Source: Trileptium ribeirensis (Eukaryota > Nematoda > Enoplea > Enoplida > Thoracostomopsidae). From it: DNA of 64,000 bases. A program made the position numbers and the translations under genes. The stretch is taken from positions 1 through 64,000 of the forward strand of contig JASANE010021442.1 in the NCBI GenBank assembly GCA_030248225.1, read 5' to 3'. The notes under the pieces are model-generated. The model made no database searches, was not told the origin of the DNA, and saw nothing but the letters and a program-made list of their open reading frames with translations. The first letter of the stretch is position 1; every line of letters begins with the position of its first letter. Shown here piece after piece: positions 11,105 through 23,649 of the stretch.

Positions 11105-11285
11105 AAATCTCGCCAGATGGAAAAATTGACACCTGCATCAAAAGTGCAGTCTGGTATATATATGTTGTTCTACCGCTACTCATCAAGAAGCATAAATCTG
11201 GACAAATCATTGACTTAAACTAAGCACCGCTTAAACGTACCATGTTAAAAATTTGCAGCATCCGATAACTCGCAAAACTATATAG

Positions 11286-13702
11286 CAGTGGGTAACCGAA
11301 TGCAAATTAGCCGAACCGGAACAGGAACGGTAAATTTCTACCGAAACCGGAACTTGCTCTTTCAATAAGGTAAAAATGAAAGGAAATGTCAACGATCATC
11401 ATGTTTGTTGTGGTGTGAATCATGGTCAGATAATATATTTTAACCGGTACACACGTTGGTTTCATTGTTTTGAAAATAAGCTTGTTATGTCTTACGTCTA
11501 TGGGGTGCTGCATGGGAATATAAATTTGTTGACAGTAATTGTGAAAATTTAGCCTTTTTCAATTAATTTTACAGTTGAGTGCTAGAAGGATGTATTGGGG
11601 GTATCTGGATACACAAGAATGCAATTGATATTGCATCGAAAACAACAATTCGACAAATACTAGGGCCCTACAACGTAAATTTTTTAATTATAATTTTCTT
11701 GAAAATTGTGATTTTTGAATTTCGAATACTTCCACATAGTGCTGTTTTGTAGTTAAGTACGCATTAGAGATAAAAATCGGGCTGGAAATAACCGCAAATT
11801 TTCCGCCTGCTACACTAATTTTTTTTTACAATTTTTCAAATATGAAAAACTTTTAAAATTTTTCAAAAAACGAAATTAGCCTCTGTCAGAAACAACTCAA
11901 GATCGAAATGTGCTTAACATTGTGACGTGTATCTTGGAATAATTAACTGACAGACACACATTTGGCAGTTTCACAAGATTTGGCTGTTTTCGACATTCAC
12001 TTATGCCACTGCTTAGCGAGTAAATACCACCTTTTACAAGAAGAAGCCACTAATATATATCTCTAAATGTGTCCTGCGGTCGTATTATTTTCGCCGTGTT
12101 TTCACTGACCGAACAAATTACAGGTGTTAAGCAATACTCAGCAGTCCTAAATGCATGAGATTTTTATCTGTTGTAGTCTCATGAGAATATAACAATCAAC
12201 TGACGAACACAATGGTAGTAGTAATTTTTCACAAGAATCTATGCCTTGAACCGTTAGGCTATTACTTTCATAACGGCATTTCTGCGAAGTTTTTTTGAAT
12301 ATTAAAACAGGTAATTAAAGGTGTCCGAATATATTTCGTTTTCATGTTAGCCAGAATATTGTTGTGTACCACCAAGGCTGATGGATCCAAAACTGCCGCC
12401 TACTCCAACAGCTTTGAGCCATTGTTATTGCTGTTAATATGGTCTTCATTTAGTGGTAGTGATTTAATAAAATCTTACTCGTAATCATGCTCTACATTGT
12501 ATAAAATGGCAGTGACGTTTGTATATTGAATATATTATTCAAAATAATATTCGGACATCGCAACTGATCAGACAGTTGGACACGTTATTTCTTATACCTG
12601 CACCCTCCCATAGGCCACAACACCAAAGTTACTAGTAGTAGCAAGCGCAAAAGTTGATATTAATATAAATCGAGAATTCGTGCCATTTCCATGTAGTAAA
12701 ATCAATCACCAAAAAGCTATAGCTACACACCGAAATAAGACACACTTACACATTTTTCAACATTTGGATAGTTCAAAGTAACGGCCGTTAGTCGGCTGGG
12801 ATAATAAAACCCTGAATCATCATCGCTGATTTTATAGCACTACCCGCGACGTATATCACCAACAACAGAAGCTTACGCCCGCTGATACACAATTACCAGT
12901 ATTTTATTTACCATATTTGGTACTTCACATTCACTTGCGCTTACACGATTTACGAACTCTTAGACCAGTACTTAACATCCAGCTTTAGAAAAATCAATCC
13001 AAGCGTTTAAAGCAGCACGGCTGGTATCAGAAGAAGGTATAAGTGATATCTCACCAGCTGGAAATATTTTAATGGTGACCGAAAATATTCAAACAACAAA
13101 ACAGACTCTACTTGTACTCAACAAATTGGAAGATTCTTACCAAACAACGGCCGAAAAAAGCAAAAATTAATATCATTACACAAGAATAGCAATTGCAACA
13201 GCCAGTCTCATAAATATGTAATATTTTCGATAATAATACTGTTTCGAAAGACGTGACAAACAGGAATCCGAAAATACCAGTTACTCCATTTACTGGCGAA
13301 AAAGATGACGGTTTCGGTAGCTGACGATAAAACGAGTTCGAACCAATATATGTCTCGAACGCATGGTTTAATCAGAACGAGCCTTCACTGCTAGGTGTAC
13401 ATCTTGTGGGCCATGCTAAGTTCGTATACAGAGGATTCGCTCAAGCAACTAAGCAAGATTATGACCGACTTATTAACAGGCACATCTTCCAAATCTGCCG
13501 TCGCTCTAGGCTCACGGCATTACTGAAATAGAAATGTGACAGATGCAACTATCACTTTCATCACAACAGCGGACACCGAACCGAAGAATGTCGGCTCGTG
13601 ACCTTTTGGACAAAAGTAACGGTGGAATACGTCCTGGCCGGTCCGAATTTTGCCAAAACCGAAACTCGAATTTTACCGGAGCCCGATTTCAGTTATTCCC
13701 TG
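11286..13702. mobile_element. 2.4-kb hAT-like element with CAGTGGGTAAC / CAGGGAATAAC ends
   Basis: The left end reads CAGTGGGTAACCGAATGC and the reverse complement of the right end reads CAGGGAATAACTGAAATC. Both are followed by subterminal GGAAC/CCGG words, as in the 1.2-kb family elsewhere in the window. The flanks are CTATATAG (11,278-11,285) and CTATATAA (13,703-13,710), an 8-bp duplication with one mismatch. The interior does not resemble the short family. No transposase could be recognised, so it is either a distinct non-autonomous type or a heavily decayed autonomous copy. Confidence 0.6.
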
Positions 13703-13710
13703 CTATATAA

Positions 13711-15455
13711 GTGTTATGGAAAGTTTTTTTTATAAATAAAGTTTATCTAATATGGAGAAGATATATAAATCATTTGCTGTCCCGTCCTTCTGCCAAACTA
13801 AAAATGCATCATAAATATATTGATGTTCAACCATTCCAGTTCATAATTAACTTGGTGTGAGCACTCACTTCACGGATGGGTCCTTTCGTTGACCTGTGTA
13901 TATATATTTAATGCTACTAAACAATTTGTCAGTATCAAATAAATATGCAGCACACAAAAATGCAATTGGTTGGTACGCACTATAGGTTTATATAACCATC
14001 GCTGTTGAAAAGTGTGTTGTATAAAAACAGCGTAGCAATATATAACACATGATAATGTCCTATTATTTATGTGTCTAGACCAAACAGTAAACTTAACACT
14101 GTTCGACACTATCAAGACCAGGTCCACACCCCTGGCTACTGACGGTATGGTCACGTAACAAGAGTTCGGATTCGTTGAGCCAATATGTAAGGTGAGACAA
14201 GACGTGACATTTTTACATTTTAAAGACAGATACTCTAAAATCAGACAATCCTTCTCACTTATGTACATATTGTACTGGCTTCTTCCGGCTCAAGGAATTT
14301 CAGCAAGTATTAACTTTTTAGACATTTTTAAATTTTCATGTGTTTCACATCATGCCACACATTCCAGGGCGTACCATTTCTTCGGTATTATAATTAAAGC
14401 GAAGCGAGCGATGCCATAATGTCTTGGATAATGCTGTAAGATTGTGCATGTGCAAATCGTAACAGTAACGGTGTGTGGTGGTTAACCATACTGTTACTCG
14501 ATCAAACACGATCTTGTTTCCCTCCGGTTATCGAAAAAATTTGCATTGGCACAGATACATTAATGAACCGCCGTGGTATGTTAGGACCCAATCAGACACA
14601 TTACCCTGAATATGTGGCTTGGCGTGCATGTTGTGTTGCACGATGGCAAAAAAATGAAGACATTTCACTAGTTATGGGAGAGGCGTTGAAATCACCCACC
14701 GTTGTTAAACCGCTGTTGCTGGCGTAAGCGTTATACAAAATAGCGCGATTTAAACTCATCGTATACCAGGCTAGTTACATATGGTTAGCCTACATATAAC
14801 AAAACGCTAGTATCCAGATTACAGATTCTTCGTTGTCCCAATAAGCATTTCAATGTATTGATGAGATGTGAGTATTTACCGGCTGTTACTTATGTTTCCC
14901 TTGTGCCAATACAATTTAACGGCATCACATGCTGAATGAGGTCAGCCTTTTTGCTTATGGAACCAACATTGAGAAGATCGAATCCACTAATGCTCAGATA
15001 TAGTCACCGCTCTTAAACATTATCGTTTGCCACAAATGAAACATTTTGTAGACCGGTGAGCCGTTTGTAATCGACGAGCGAAAGACTGAAGCAACATATA
15101 GGTTACGATCAATACTGCTTTGTCCCAACGCTGTGCCCCTCCCTCGTAACACTGGCACAGCTATTATAGTACTGCTATAAGAGCAATCTGAGTTTATAAC
15201 CCGGCATAAATACCATTTATTGTAAAAAAAAATTATAAGGATATAAGCCGGGTACCTGGCTATTCCCAACCACTAAAACTAATAGTTGTATCATCGCCAA
15301 AGTGGTAAATTCTAAGTGTTGAACATGTAATTTAGACGGACGCACACATCTGTATTGAGCATCAACTTACAATAATCGCATATCGGCGATGGTGTTGCTT
15401 GAATCGTTGAAGATGAAGATATACTCTCTCACTGCGTAATTAGGAACTTTTAATG
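13711..15455. other. No recognisable gene
   Basis: Only short frames occur, without similarity to any family I know, for example an 84-residue plus-strand frame at 14,473-14,727. No repeat structure was noticed. Confidence 0.45.
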
Positions 15456-15990
15456 CTCACCTCCTAAGAAGATGAAGTCTTCTACAAAATGAGACAAATA
15501 ACATCAATATACCTTTAGCGCTTGCGAAAATATAGCCGCTTGTTTTTTTTTTTGGGCGTCATGGGTCCTTTGAAAATCCTATAATGACACAGTCCTGCAC
15601 CGTAAATAACAATAAAAACAGCACATTATGCGCAGCTATATAAAGGATCAAAATGCTTTATAAAATGATACCAATAACAACCATACAGCGGTTGTGCTAA
15701 TGAGCCCATTACGAAGCCCGATTTGACCCAACCATGCAGTGTAAATATTGACAATAGCAGCACACAACTTACAGCTAAAAAAAGAGGATGAATTGCTCTA
15801 CAAAATGAAAGAAACACCCATATAGCTCAGGCGGTTGCGGAGATATTGGCGTTTTCGTGTATTAAAAAAACCACTTAAAAACCAGCTTTAACCCAACCCC
15901 ACAGCGTAATGACTAAAGCAGCATCCGAATTGCTGATACATAAAATATAATCTGCTTTACAAAACGAAACCCAAACCCCAAGAAAACCCA
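15456..15990. repeat. Degenerate tandem repeat, unit about 140-180 bp
   Basis: A phrase like GATGAAGTCTTCTACAAAATG recurs in altered form near 15,466, 15,646, 15,786 and 15,947 (core CTnTACAAAATGAAA). Other parts of the unit recur too (ACCCATATAGC, GCGGTTGCGGAGATAT). The copies are strongly diverged, so this looks like an old satellite remnant. Confidence 0.5.
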
Positions 15991-18221
15991 TATACGGTAT
16001 TCACAGATCTACTTGATACATTAATCCTACTTCACAATATAAAGAACCATACAGATTTGGAAATGCGACAATTTAATTAATTCAAGGAACACCTACCATG
16101 GGCTATTTAGCGCTACTGTATATATATAAGCTGCAAACTACATGGCTTCACAACTGAGTAAAAACCTAGTTCTACCACGTAGCCCGTGGAAAGTATAGTG
16201 GTTTAGGATCTTTTCTGCCAAAATTTTGTTAAAGGTGGAAACGAACTATTTTAAGCAGAACGCCCCCCTAAAAATAGACAAAATTTCAATTATATTTTCA
16301 AAAAGTTTGCTGATAGTCTTCTAGCATAGCCTAAAGACTGAAGTTTTAGAACGTTAACTTGTGCCATGCAAATTTCCAATTGCTTTCGAGAATAATGGCC
16401 AAAAATAAAACATTTTGCCATCCTCCCACCGATGAAAATTTGACTTTTCTCGTTTTTTAAATAGGGTTACATTAAGGTTGTGAAATTAGATGATCGAATA
16501 AAATGGCTGCCACGCTTTTAGCCAAAACTTCACTGGCATGACGGTCACATGTCACGTGTTGTAGCTTGACACCTATAAGATTTGGAATGTCGGATGAGCA
16601 ATATTTTTATGGAAGTACTTTATTTTAGGCAGGCTTTCACCATTCCTACCAGAGAGTAGGGTTATATTTTTGAAAAAGTGCTTTTCGACAAAAGAGACAA
16701 CTAACCCTGTCCCTGCTGAAACAGCTGACATTTCAAAATGCCATTATTTAGAGACTTATATCATCATCAGAGTTGGTGAACTATTGATGAATGTATTTAT
16801 TTCCAGCCCCCTCTTTGTATTTATTGAATTTTAACATTTTTTGAGTAAACACACTTTCTGTTTTCGGGTGTTGTGCGGCCCTTGGCATATTTTTCCTAGA
16901 ACAAGGTTAGAACGTCTGACTGAGCGTAAAATATATGTAAATGTCTCAACACACTGCAAGCAAATTAATTTGGTGGTGAGCAATAGATAACATAGTTTTT
17001 CTTGGTTTTCAGGATGGACAGACTCTTGGCGCAAATCGAGTGTCCCACGTTTGTGGCAGCTGCCGCCGCCAACCATCATGACGATGTTATAGCTTATACT
17101 TTGGGCTACCGCATGCAGTAAATTTCCACTACACAATTATATATGTATATAAAACTATGGACCCGAAAATATGGCTCAAATTTCACACAAAAGTCATGGC
17201 TAGAGTTTGAAAGACAACAGTCGCAAAATTCTTACTTTTTCAGCTATGAATTTCAGTTGGTTACATGGCATGCTATTTTTAAACTGAAAAATACAAAAAG
17301 TTGCTATTCTTCGTCTTATAATTATTTCTAAATCAAAGCGACACTGAACTGAATTAACATCATTATAAGCTTTGTCCCTCTCCAGAAAAATTAAACTTAA
17401 AAATACCAAAACTGCTGCTCTTCGTCATATAATTATTTCTAAGCCAAAGCGACACTGACGTGTATTAACACAATTATAAGCATTGTCCCTCCCCAGAAAA
17501 TTTTTGTTTTCAAAATATTTAAGTACTCCCCCTACCCTACATATAATGACAAATTTACTGGCACAAAGCCTAATCACTGATTACATACCAAATGCAACAG
17601 GAAGCAAATCACCAGGCGCTGTTACGGAAAAATTGTTCCTTTATTTGTCGGGGAGATGGAGGCGGTGGCGTTTGGGTCAAAATAGTTTGCTACTATTAAG
17701 GTGGACCTAAAAATTATATTTTCAAAGCATGCATACATGTTTCCCTCGCCAGTCTGATGCACAACCTGTAAGTATAACGAATAGCACAGTTAAATTTGCA
17801 TCAGCCGGGATTCTTGATACACCGAAATTTGCTTTTTCGAACAAAAAACGTTCCTACCAAGCAGCCCGGTCAAAATCTTTTTAAAACCCGTGACAATACT
17901 AAGTAGCTCAAAGCAAATTACAATGCTAAGTAGCCCGGTCAAACTATCCAACTTTAATATGTGACCACTAATTAAGTGGGGCAGATATTTAAGTGAAACG
18001 TAAACTTTGTATATATGATATCTTTACGAAATAAGACGGCAGGTATTCCGACCTCTCACATATTCCCCCAGCTCATGGCCCAAGGTAAATTTGACCTTTC
18101 TCAGTTCATACCCCCAGATACTTTCCTGCACCCCTAAAAATTACCAATTTTGTTTTATGGGCTGAAAATATAAAATTTTTTAAAAATTATTTGGTGATGA
18201 GTTATGTGTGAGTGCGCTTTA
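15991..18221. other. No gene; contains one short tandem duplication
   Basis: A two-copy tandem repeat with period about 111 bp lies at roughly 17,290-17,505. TTCGTCTTATAATTATTTCT near 17,310 is matched by TTCGTCATATAATTATTTCT near 17,421, followed in both by CAAAGCGACACTGA and later TTGTCCCTC. The rest has no coding or structural signal that I could recognise. Confidence 0.6.
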
Positions 18222-18670
18222 GGTGCGTAAACCTGGGTTGTTCTTTTGACAAGTCAGTTCAAGATTTCAAAAGCGATGAACGTAAACAAATCTTGATTTT
18301 TCTTTATGCAGGCGTTCACTATTTGCGATGCAGCAACGTGCAGGCGTTTATGTCGGTTACTATTTTGCGATTTAACGTCGCATTTTGCTGAACGAGTACA
18401 AATGAAAACGCGGTCATTAATTTCTCGTCTGCTATAACACACAAATAGAGCGAGAGCACTGCTGTCTGATTCACAATATCATATAATGAACGCAGACAAA
18501 CGTGCGAAGCGGACAAATGTGCGCGAACGGAAATTCTATTCGTACATTGCAGACCCCATGTTAGCGTTCACAAAAATACAAATATCAATGGCAAAAAAGT
18601 GAACATGAATTTCTGTGTCAACCAATTTAGTCATTTGGACAAAAGAACAACATAGGTGTACGTACCTAGG
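18222..18670. mobile_element. Small inverted-repeat element related to the one at 58.9-59.4 kb
   Basis: The left end (GTGCGTAAACCTGGGTTGTTC, 18,222 on) is mirrored on the right (ACGTACACCTATGTTGTTC as reverse complement, near 18,645-18,665), both followed by TTTTG(A/T)C. The interior has CGGAAATTCTATTCG and GCGTTCAC words, and the right flank AAAAAGAAATTTTAA matches the flank of the element at 58.9-59.4 kb. No coding capacity. Boundaries are approximate. Confidence 0.5.
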
Positions 18671-18854
18671 GTGGATTCACGCATTATGATCTCCACAGAC
18701 GGACAAAAAGAAATTTTAAGATTATTGCCGCTAGCAAATTTATAGGCGGAAACTCCGCCCGCTACCTGTCAATAAATACACGATGCACGCAACATATTTC
18801 ACGTGACATTATATAAAGTTACACATAATGCATACGGTAAAATGTATGTAGATC

Positions 18855-20515
18855 AGATAGATATATAGATAATTGTTTATTATCGACACCATCTGATAGC
18901 GCGGTATGTCAGCTCAGGAAATCCATCATTTGCCTCCTACTGATGGAGCAAGGCCGACTGCCCTTCGGTTGCCGATTACAAAACAGTCACAAAAATTTTA
19001 CAATACGCAAATACTACAGTCACAAATATTCTCACTTTAGGTTTAGTTTAATCGGTAATCAATTATTCGTTTCACGAAAATGGTTCGCAGTGCAGTAGAA
19101 ATTAGAACAAAGACCTGAGGGCATTTGATTTGTTAAAATTACTATACAAAGTATAAAAATATATGCATAAATTTTGATTTTTAGGTTAGGCTGTCTAATG
19201 CAAGCAGTTACAGAAATAGATCATATAAATCGGATTGGTCGATAAAGGACCAGGTGGTCATCTTAAATATCGACCCTTCAGGTAACAGGAAATGTCATAT
19301 TTCTTTAGGTGGTTGTTAAATTGCGATACTGATCTTTGCGTAACTATTTTGGCTGTTAGATCGTTCAATAATTGGTGAAGACGAAAGATGAAACTGTCTT
19401 TTACAGTTTGTAATGCAGTATATGGTACTTTTAGTTTTAGTGGATGGGATCTGGGACCCACATAAGCACTAAAATAAAAAAAATCAGAAATACAAATATC
19501 GAAATGTGAATGTAAAATTTTATACCAAGTAGTTAAATCAGCGAACATTGGTCTATATTCGAGGCTATCTAAATTTAATTGTACAAGTCTTTCAGGATAT
19601 TTAACATTAACTAATTCTAAATTATAGCTACCAAAACTGTATGTCGGTTGAGTATTAGAAACTGAACCAAAAATATAATGCAACATTTTGAAAGAGCAAT
19701 TGACAATTGCCATGTTTTAGCCCAATCGTATATGCGATTAAGGTCACCTTGTAATAAATCGGAATTTAAATTACTGTTGCTGGTTTCGAAAAAGATTTTT
19801 TGCCTCATCTGCATACAGTGAAATTTCACAAGACAACGCTACATCAGGTAGGTCGTTTATGTATAATTAAAATAGTAGTGGCTCAAGTACTGAACCTTGG
19901 GGAACACCGCTACTAACGGGACCTACATACGACGAGGCAGTATCAATGATAACAGTTTGGGTCCCACTGTTCAAAGAGGCGCTGATCCAGGCTAACAGTT
20001 TACCTTCGATACCATACTTAGTAATTTTGTAAAGTAGTTTTTGATGACTAACAGAATGAAAGGCCTTAGCGAAGTCAATGTAACAACAGTGAGTATTTTT
20101 TGATTAGACCGATTTTTAAACTATTTTGTAACGCTTGAGAGAACACTTGTAACAGTGGAACGTTTAGATATAAAACCATGCTGGATAACTTGGAATCAAG
20201 GCGTCTGTTTTTAAGTAATTTAGTATTACATTTTTAATTATGCGTTCTAATGCCTTACATGCAATTGAGGTCAAACTAATTGGTTGATAGTTTTCTTATT
20301 TCGTATTGTCACCCTTACGCTTATAAAGAGGGACAACTCTGGCTTTAAGCCAGTCCGATGGAAGAATACCATCACGCAACGAGGTATTGAATATCACGTA
20401 CAAAGGGTAAGCGACTGAGATCTCATCGCAGCCATGAGTTTTATAGTGAATGTTACAATTGCATCTTTCACATGTAATAAACCAATCCATCTATTTCACA
20501 TTAATATTGCAGACA
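18855..20515 (-). mobile_element. LINE relic, reverse transcriptase with 3' end (CR1/jockey-like)
   Basis: On the minus strand the RT reads LKARVVPLYKRKGDNTK (near 20,300), SVSHQKLLYKITKYGIEGKL, SGVPQGSVLEP (about 19,882-19,918) and LYADEAKNLF (about 19,800). It then runs through the C-terminal block to a stop at about 19,258. The catalytic YADD is changed to YADE, and several stops and frameshifts break the frame. The 3' part ends AATAAACAATTATC followed by a short TATC repeat at about 18,855, which looks like a genuine LINE 3' terminus. It is inactive. Confidence 0.85.
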
Positions 20516-20688
20516 GGGCAATCGAAGTAAGAATTATCTACGGATGATCGCACCATTTTATAAATATATTGTAATCAAGTTATAATTAGATTAGGTATGA
20601 ACAACCCAATTGGTATAAACAACCTGAATAATATATACATATTTATACATAACGTATATATAATGCATATAATACGTCTTATATATAT
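20516..20688. other. AT-rich spacer
   Basis: TATATA-rich sequence between the LINE and the next element. It ends in the ATATATAT target duplication of that element. Confidence 0.5.
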
Positions 20689-22981
20689 CAGGGAATAACC
20701 GGAACCGGAACCTGGTCTTCGAAATTTATATATAGTGAAACAAATGATGGAAGAAATGACGGTATAGAGGATTTAAAATGCATTAAAATAACTTTTACAT
20801 AATGTATATATTACGATGATATTATTGCATTCCTGAAACATTAAAGACAGTGAGGAAGCTAATAATGTTTATTTATCGATCAAATATGTCGGTTTTTGGA
20901 CATTCAGAGCAAAAAATGTCTTCCACTATACACCACTGCGTATACTGCGTCAAATCGAATGTGCTTACAAAGATTGGAGCGTAGAATACACACTTTCGCT
21001 CTGTCTCCAGTCGCCTCCCTTTACTACACATACGTCTGTTGCATGTTCTTCTGTAGGAAACTTAAAATTATTGGTTTATATGATTCTACGAGAAAATGAT
21101 AGAAGGTAATTTTCTGATTAGCGGTCAGGTACACTGTTTAGGCTAGCGTTGGACAAACAGTGCCCGTCAGTTAGATCGTAATGATGATAACTTTCTAATC
21201 AGAATGCTATAAATGAGACACACTGTGATGCTGCTCGCACAGTTTCAATAAATACAGTTCATTTCCAAGAAAGCAGTTCCTAGCTGCGTTGTAGATAACG
21301 TTAGTTTACTTCAATTTAGACTGATTGGCCAAGTTTACAAGCGCGCTGGCAGGTGCTTGACGCAATTTATGTTAGCCAAGCATACCCTAAGTACTTCTGC
21401 GTAAGCCATACTCTGTTACCGAGTTGGACCGGTTTAACTCAAACATATCCCACAGACTTCTGGATGTGTAAAATAGCTGCTATACAAGCATCGACCTGGC
21501 TTTGATTAAACAACCTCCTGCAGGTTATTATGAAAAATTCCTGCTCAAATTATGTGCCCTACTTACGTTTCACACGGCAAATTGGTTAGTTAATCTTTTC
21601 TTTTGCTTGGTTGTATTGGAGCTTGATCACTGTATAATATATATTACATATGTTTGGCAGGGAGTAACCGGAATTCCGGTTCCGGTTCCGGCGAAAATCG
21701 TGTTCCGGTTCCGGCAAAGGGCAAAAACCATACCGTAACCGGAATTCCGGTTTAAAAATTTTGTTTGAAATTTTCCACGTTTTTTCTTTATCCTGTAATC
21801 CAAACATATGTAATATATATTATACAATGATCAAGCTCCAATACAACCAAGCAAAAGAAAAGATTAACTAAACAATTTGCCGTGTAAAACGTAAGTAGGG
21901 CACATAATTTGAGCAGGAATTTTTCATAATAACCTGCAGGAGTTTGTTAAATCAAAGCCAGGTTGATGCTTGTAGCAGCTATTTTACGCATCCAGAAGTC
22001 TGTGGGATACGTTTGAATTAAACCGGTCCAACTCGGTAACAGAGTATGGCTTACGCAGAAGTACTTAGGGTATGCTTGGCTAACAAATTGCGTCAAGCAC
22101 CCGCCAGCGCGCTTGTAAACTTGGTAAATCAGTCTAAATTGAAGTAAACTAACGTTATCTGCAACGCAGCTAGAAACTGCTTTCTTGGCAATGAACTGTA
22201 TTTATTGAAACTGTGCGAGCAGCATCACAGTGTGTCTTATTTATAGCATTCTGATTAAAAAGTTATCATCATTATGATGTAACTGACGGGCACTGTTTGT
22301 CCAACGCTAGCCTAAACAGTGTCTCTGACCACTGATCAGAAACTTACCTTCTATCTATTATTTTCTCTTAGAATCATATAAACCAATAATTTTAAGTTTC
22401 CTACAGAAGAACATACAACAAACGTATGTGTAGTAAAGGGAGGCGACTGGAGACAGAGCGAAAGTGTGTATTCTACGCTCCGAGCTTTGTAAGCATATTA
22501 GATTTGACGCAGTATTTGCAACGGTGTATAGTGGAAGGCATTTTTGCTCTGGGTGTCCAAAAATCGACATATTTGATCGATAAATAAACATTATTAGCTT
22601 CATCAGTCTCTTTAAAGTTTCAGAAAGGCAATAATACCATCGCAAAACCTTAAGTTTAATGTAAAAGTTATTTTTAATGCATTTTAAATCCACTATACCT
22701 TCATTTCTTCTATCATCTGTTTTAGTATATATAAATTTCGAGGACCAGGTTCCGGTTCCGGTTCCGGTTCCGGATCCAGTTTAAATGGACGGTTCCGGTT
22801 GCTTGTTCCGGTTCCGGTAAATTTTGGTTCCGGTTATTCCCTGATGTTTGGATTACAGGATGAAGCAAAACGTGGAAAATTTCAAACAAAATTTTTAAAC
22901 CGGAATTCCGGTTCCGGTATGGTTTTTGCCCTTTGCCGAAACCGCAACCGGAACCGGAAACAGAATTCCTGTTACTCCCGG
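20689..22981 (+). mobile_element. hAT-like non-autonomous element, split by a nested copy of its own family
   Basis: The left end is CAGGGAATAACCGGAACC at 20,689. The right end, CTGTTACTCCCGG, is at 22,981 and has one change from the usual CCCTG. The flanks are ATATATAT on both sides (20,681-20,688 and 22,982-22,989). Subterminal arrays of GGAACCGG and its complement lie at both ends. The element is interrupted at 21,657 by a second copy in the opposite orientation and resumes at 22,852 with ATTACAGGATGAAGC. Without the insert it would be about 1.1 kb, like the other copies. Confidence 0.85.
21658..22843 (-). mobile_element. Nested hAT-like element (1,186 bp) with perfect 8-bp duplication
   Basis: It starts CAGGGAGTAACCGGAATTCC and ends GGTTCCGGTTATTCCCTG. 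The target ATGTTTGG is repeated perfectly at 21,650-21,657 and 22,844-22,851. It is inverted relative to its host copy, so 20,689-21,657 and 21,658-22,843 form a near-palindrome with arms of about 1 kb. It has no ORF of note and is presumably mobilised by a hAT transposase encoded elsewhere. Confidence 0.92.
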
Positions 22982-23036
22982 ATATATATATAATATATCT
23001 AATTCGCTCTCGATTTTTTGGCACGCAAAATCTGGC

Positions 23037-23272
23037 AAAACGGCAAATTGGTTAATTAATCTTTTCTTTTGCTTGGTTGTACTGGAGCTTGATCATTGTA
23101 TAATATATATTACATATGTTTGGATTACAGGATGAAGCAAAAAACGTGGAAAATTTCAAACAAAATTTTTAACCCGGAATTCCGGTTCCGGTATGGTTTT
23201 TGCCCTTTGCCGAAACCGCAACCGGAACACGATTTTCGCCGGAACCGGAAACGGAATTCCGGTTACTCCCTG
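23037..23272 (+). mobile_element. Truncated copy of the hAT-like family (right end only)
   Basis: It starts inside the family sequence (CGGCAAATTGGTTAATTAATC) and ends with a canonical GGTTACTCCCTG at 23,272, followed by an ATATAT run and CTAATTCGCTCTCGATT. The same flank follows the neighbouring copy at 22,990-23,018. So this looks like a local duplication of that copy's right end and flank, made before or without the nested insertion, because CATATGTTTGGATTACAGG is uninterrupted here. Confidence 0.75.
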
Positions 23273-23317
23273 ATATATATATATATATATATAAAATATA
23301 TCTAATTCGCTCTCGAT

Positions 23318-23649
23318 TCGCTGAAAATTTTGCCAGGGGGCAAGAACCAGGGGGCGCCCGATTTTGCCAGGGGACATTTTGCCAAGAGAAAAACGGTGAA
23401 AAATCAGGTCAGAAACACTGCCAAAATGATGGAGAGAAAAAGCGATTTTGAAGCAAATTTTGATAAAATTTGAGAAATTTATGGCTTCAGAACGGAATTT
23501 TAGTAAAAATTTTGATCAATTTTTTTGTACTTTGGACCGATTAGAAACAAAAAAAATTTTCCAAGAGGCGATGAAAGCGGGGGCACCTGTTCTGAACCAG
23601 GGGCACCGAAAAATGTCAGGGGCCCCCACCCAATTTGGAGAGCCCAGTA
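23318..23649. repeat. Dispersed repeat, copy 1
   Basis: It matches 54,596-54,963 in the same orientation and order. Shared words are CGCCCGATT, GAAGCAA(A/G)TTTTGA, CAAGAGG(C/T)GATGAA, and the closing CCCCCACCCAA then TTTGGAG. Both copies are C/G-homopolymer rich at their ends. Family unknown; no coding signal. Confidence 0.75.

Noticed and set aside
14473..14727. Small gene of 84 codons
   Set aside because: No recognisable motif, and the length is expected by chance in this much sequence.
21586..23305. Small proteins rich in RNRN / PVPVP
   Set aside because: These come from translating the GGAACCGG subterminal repeats of the hAT-like elements.
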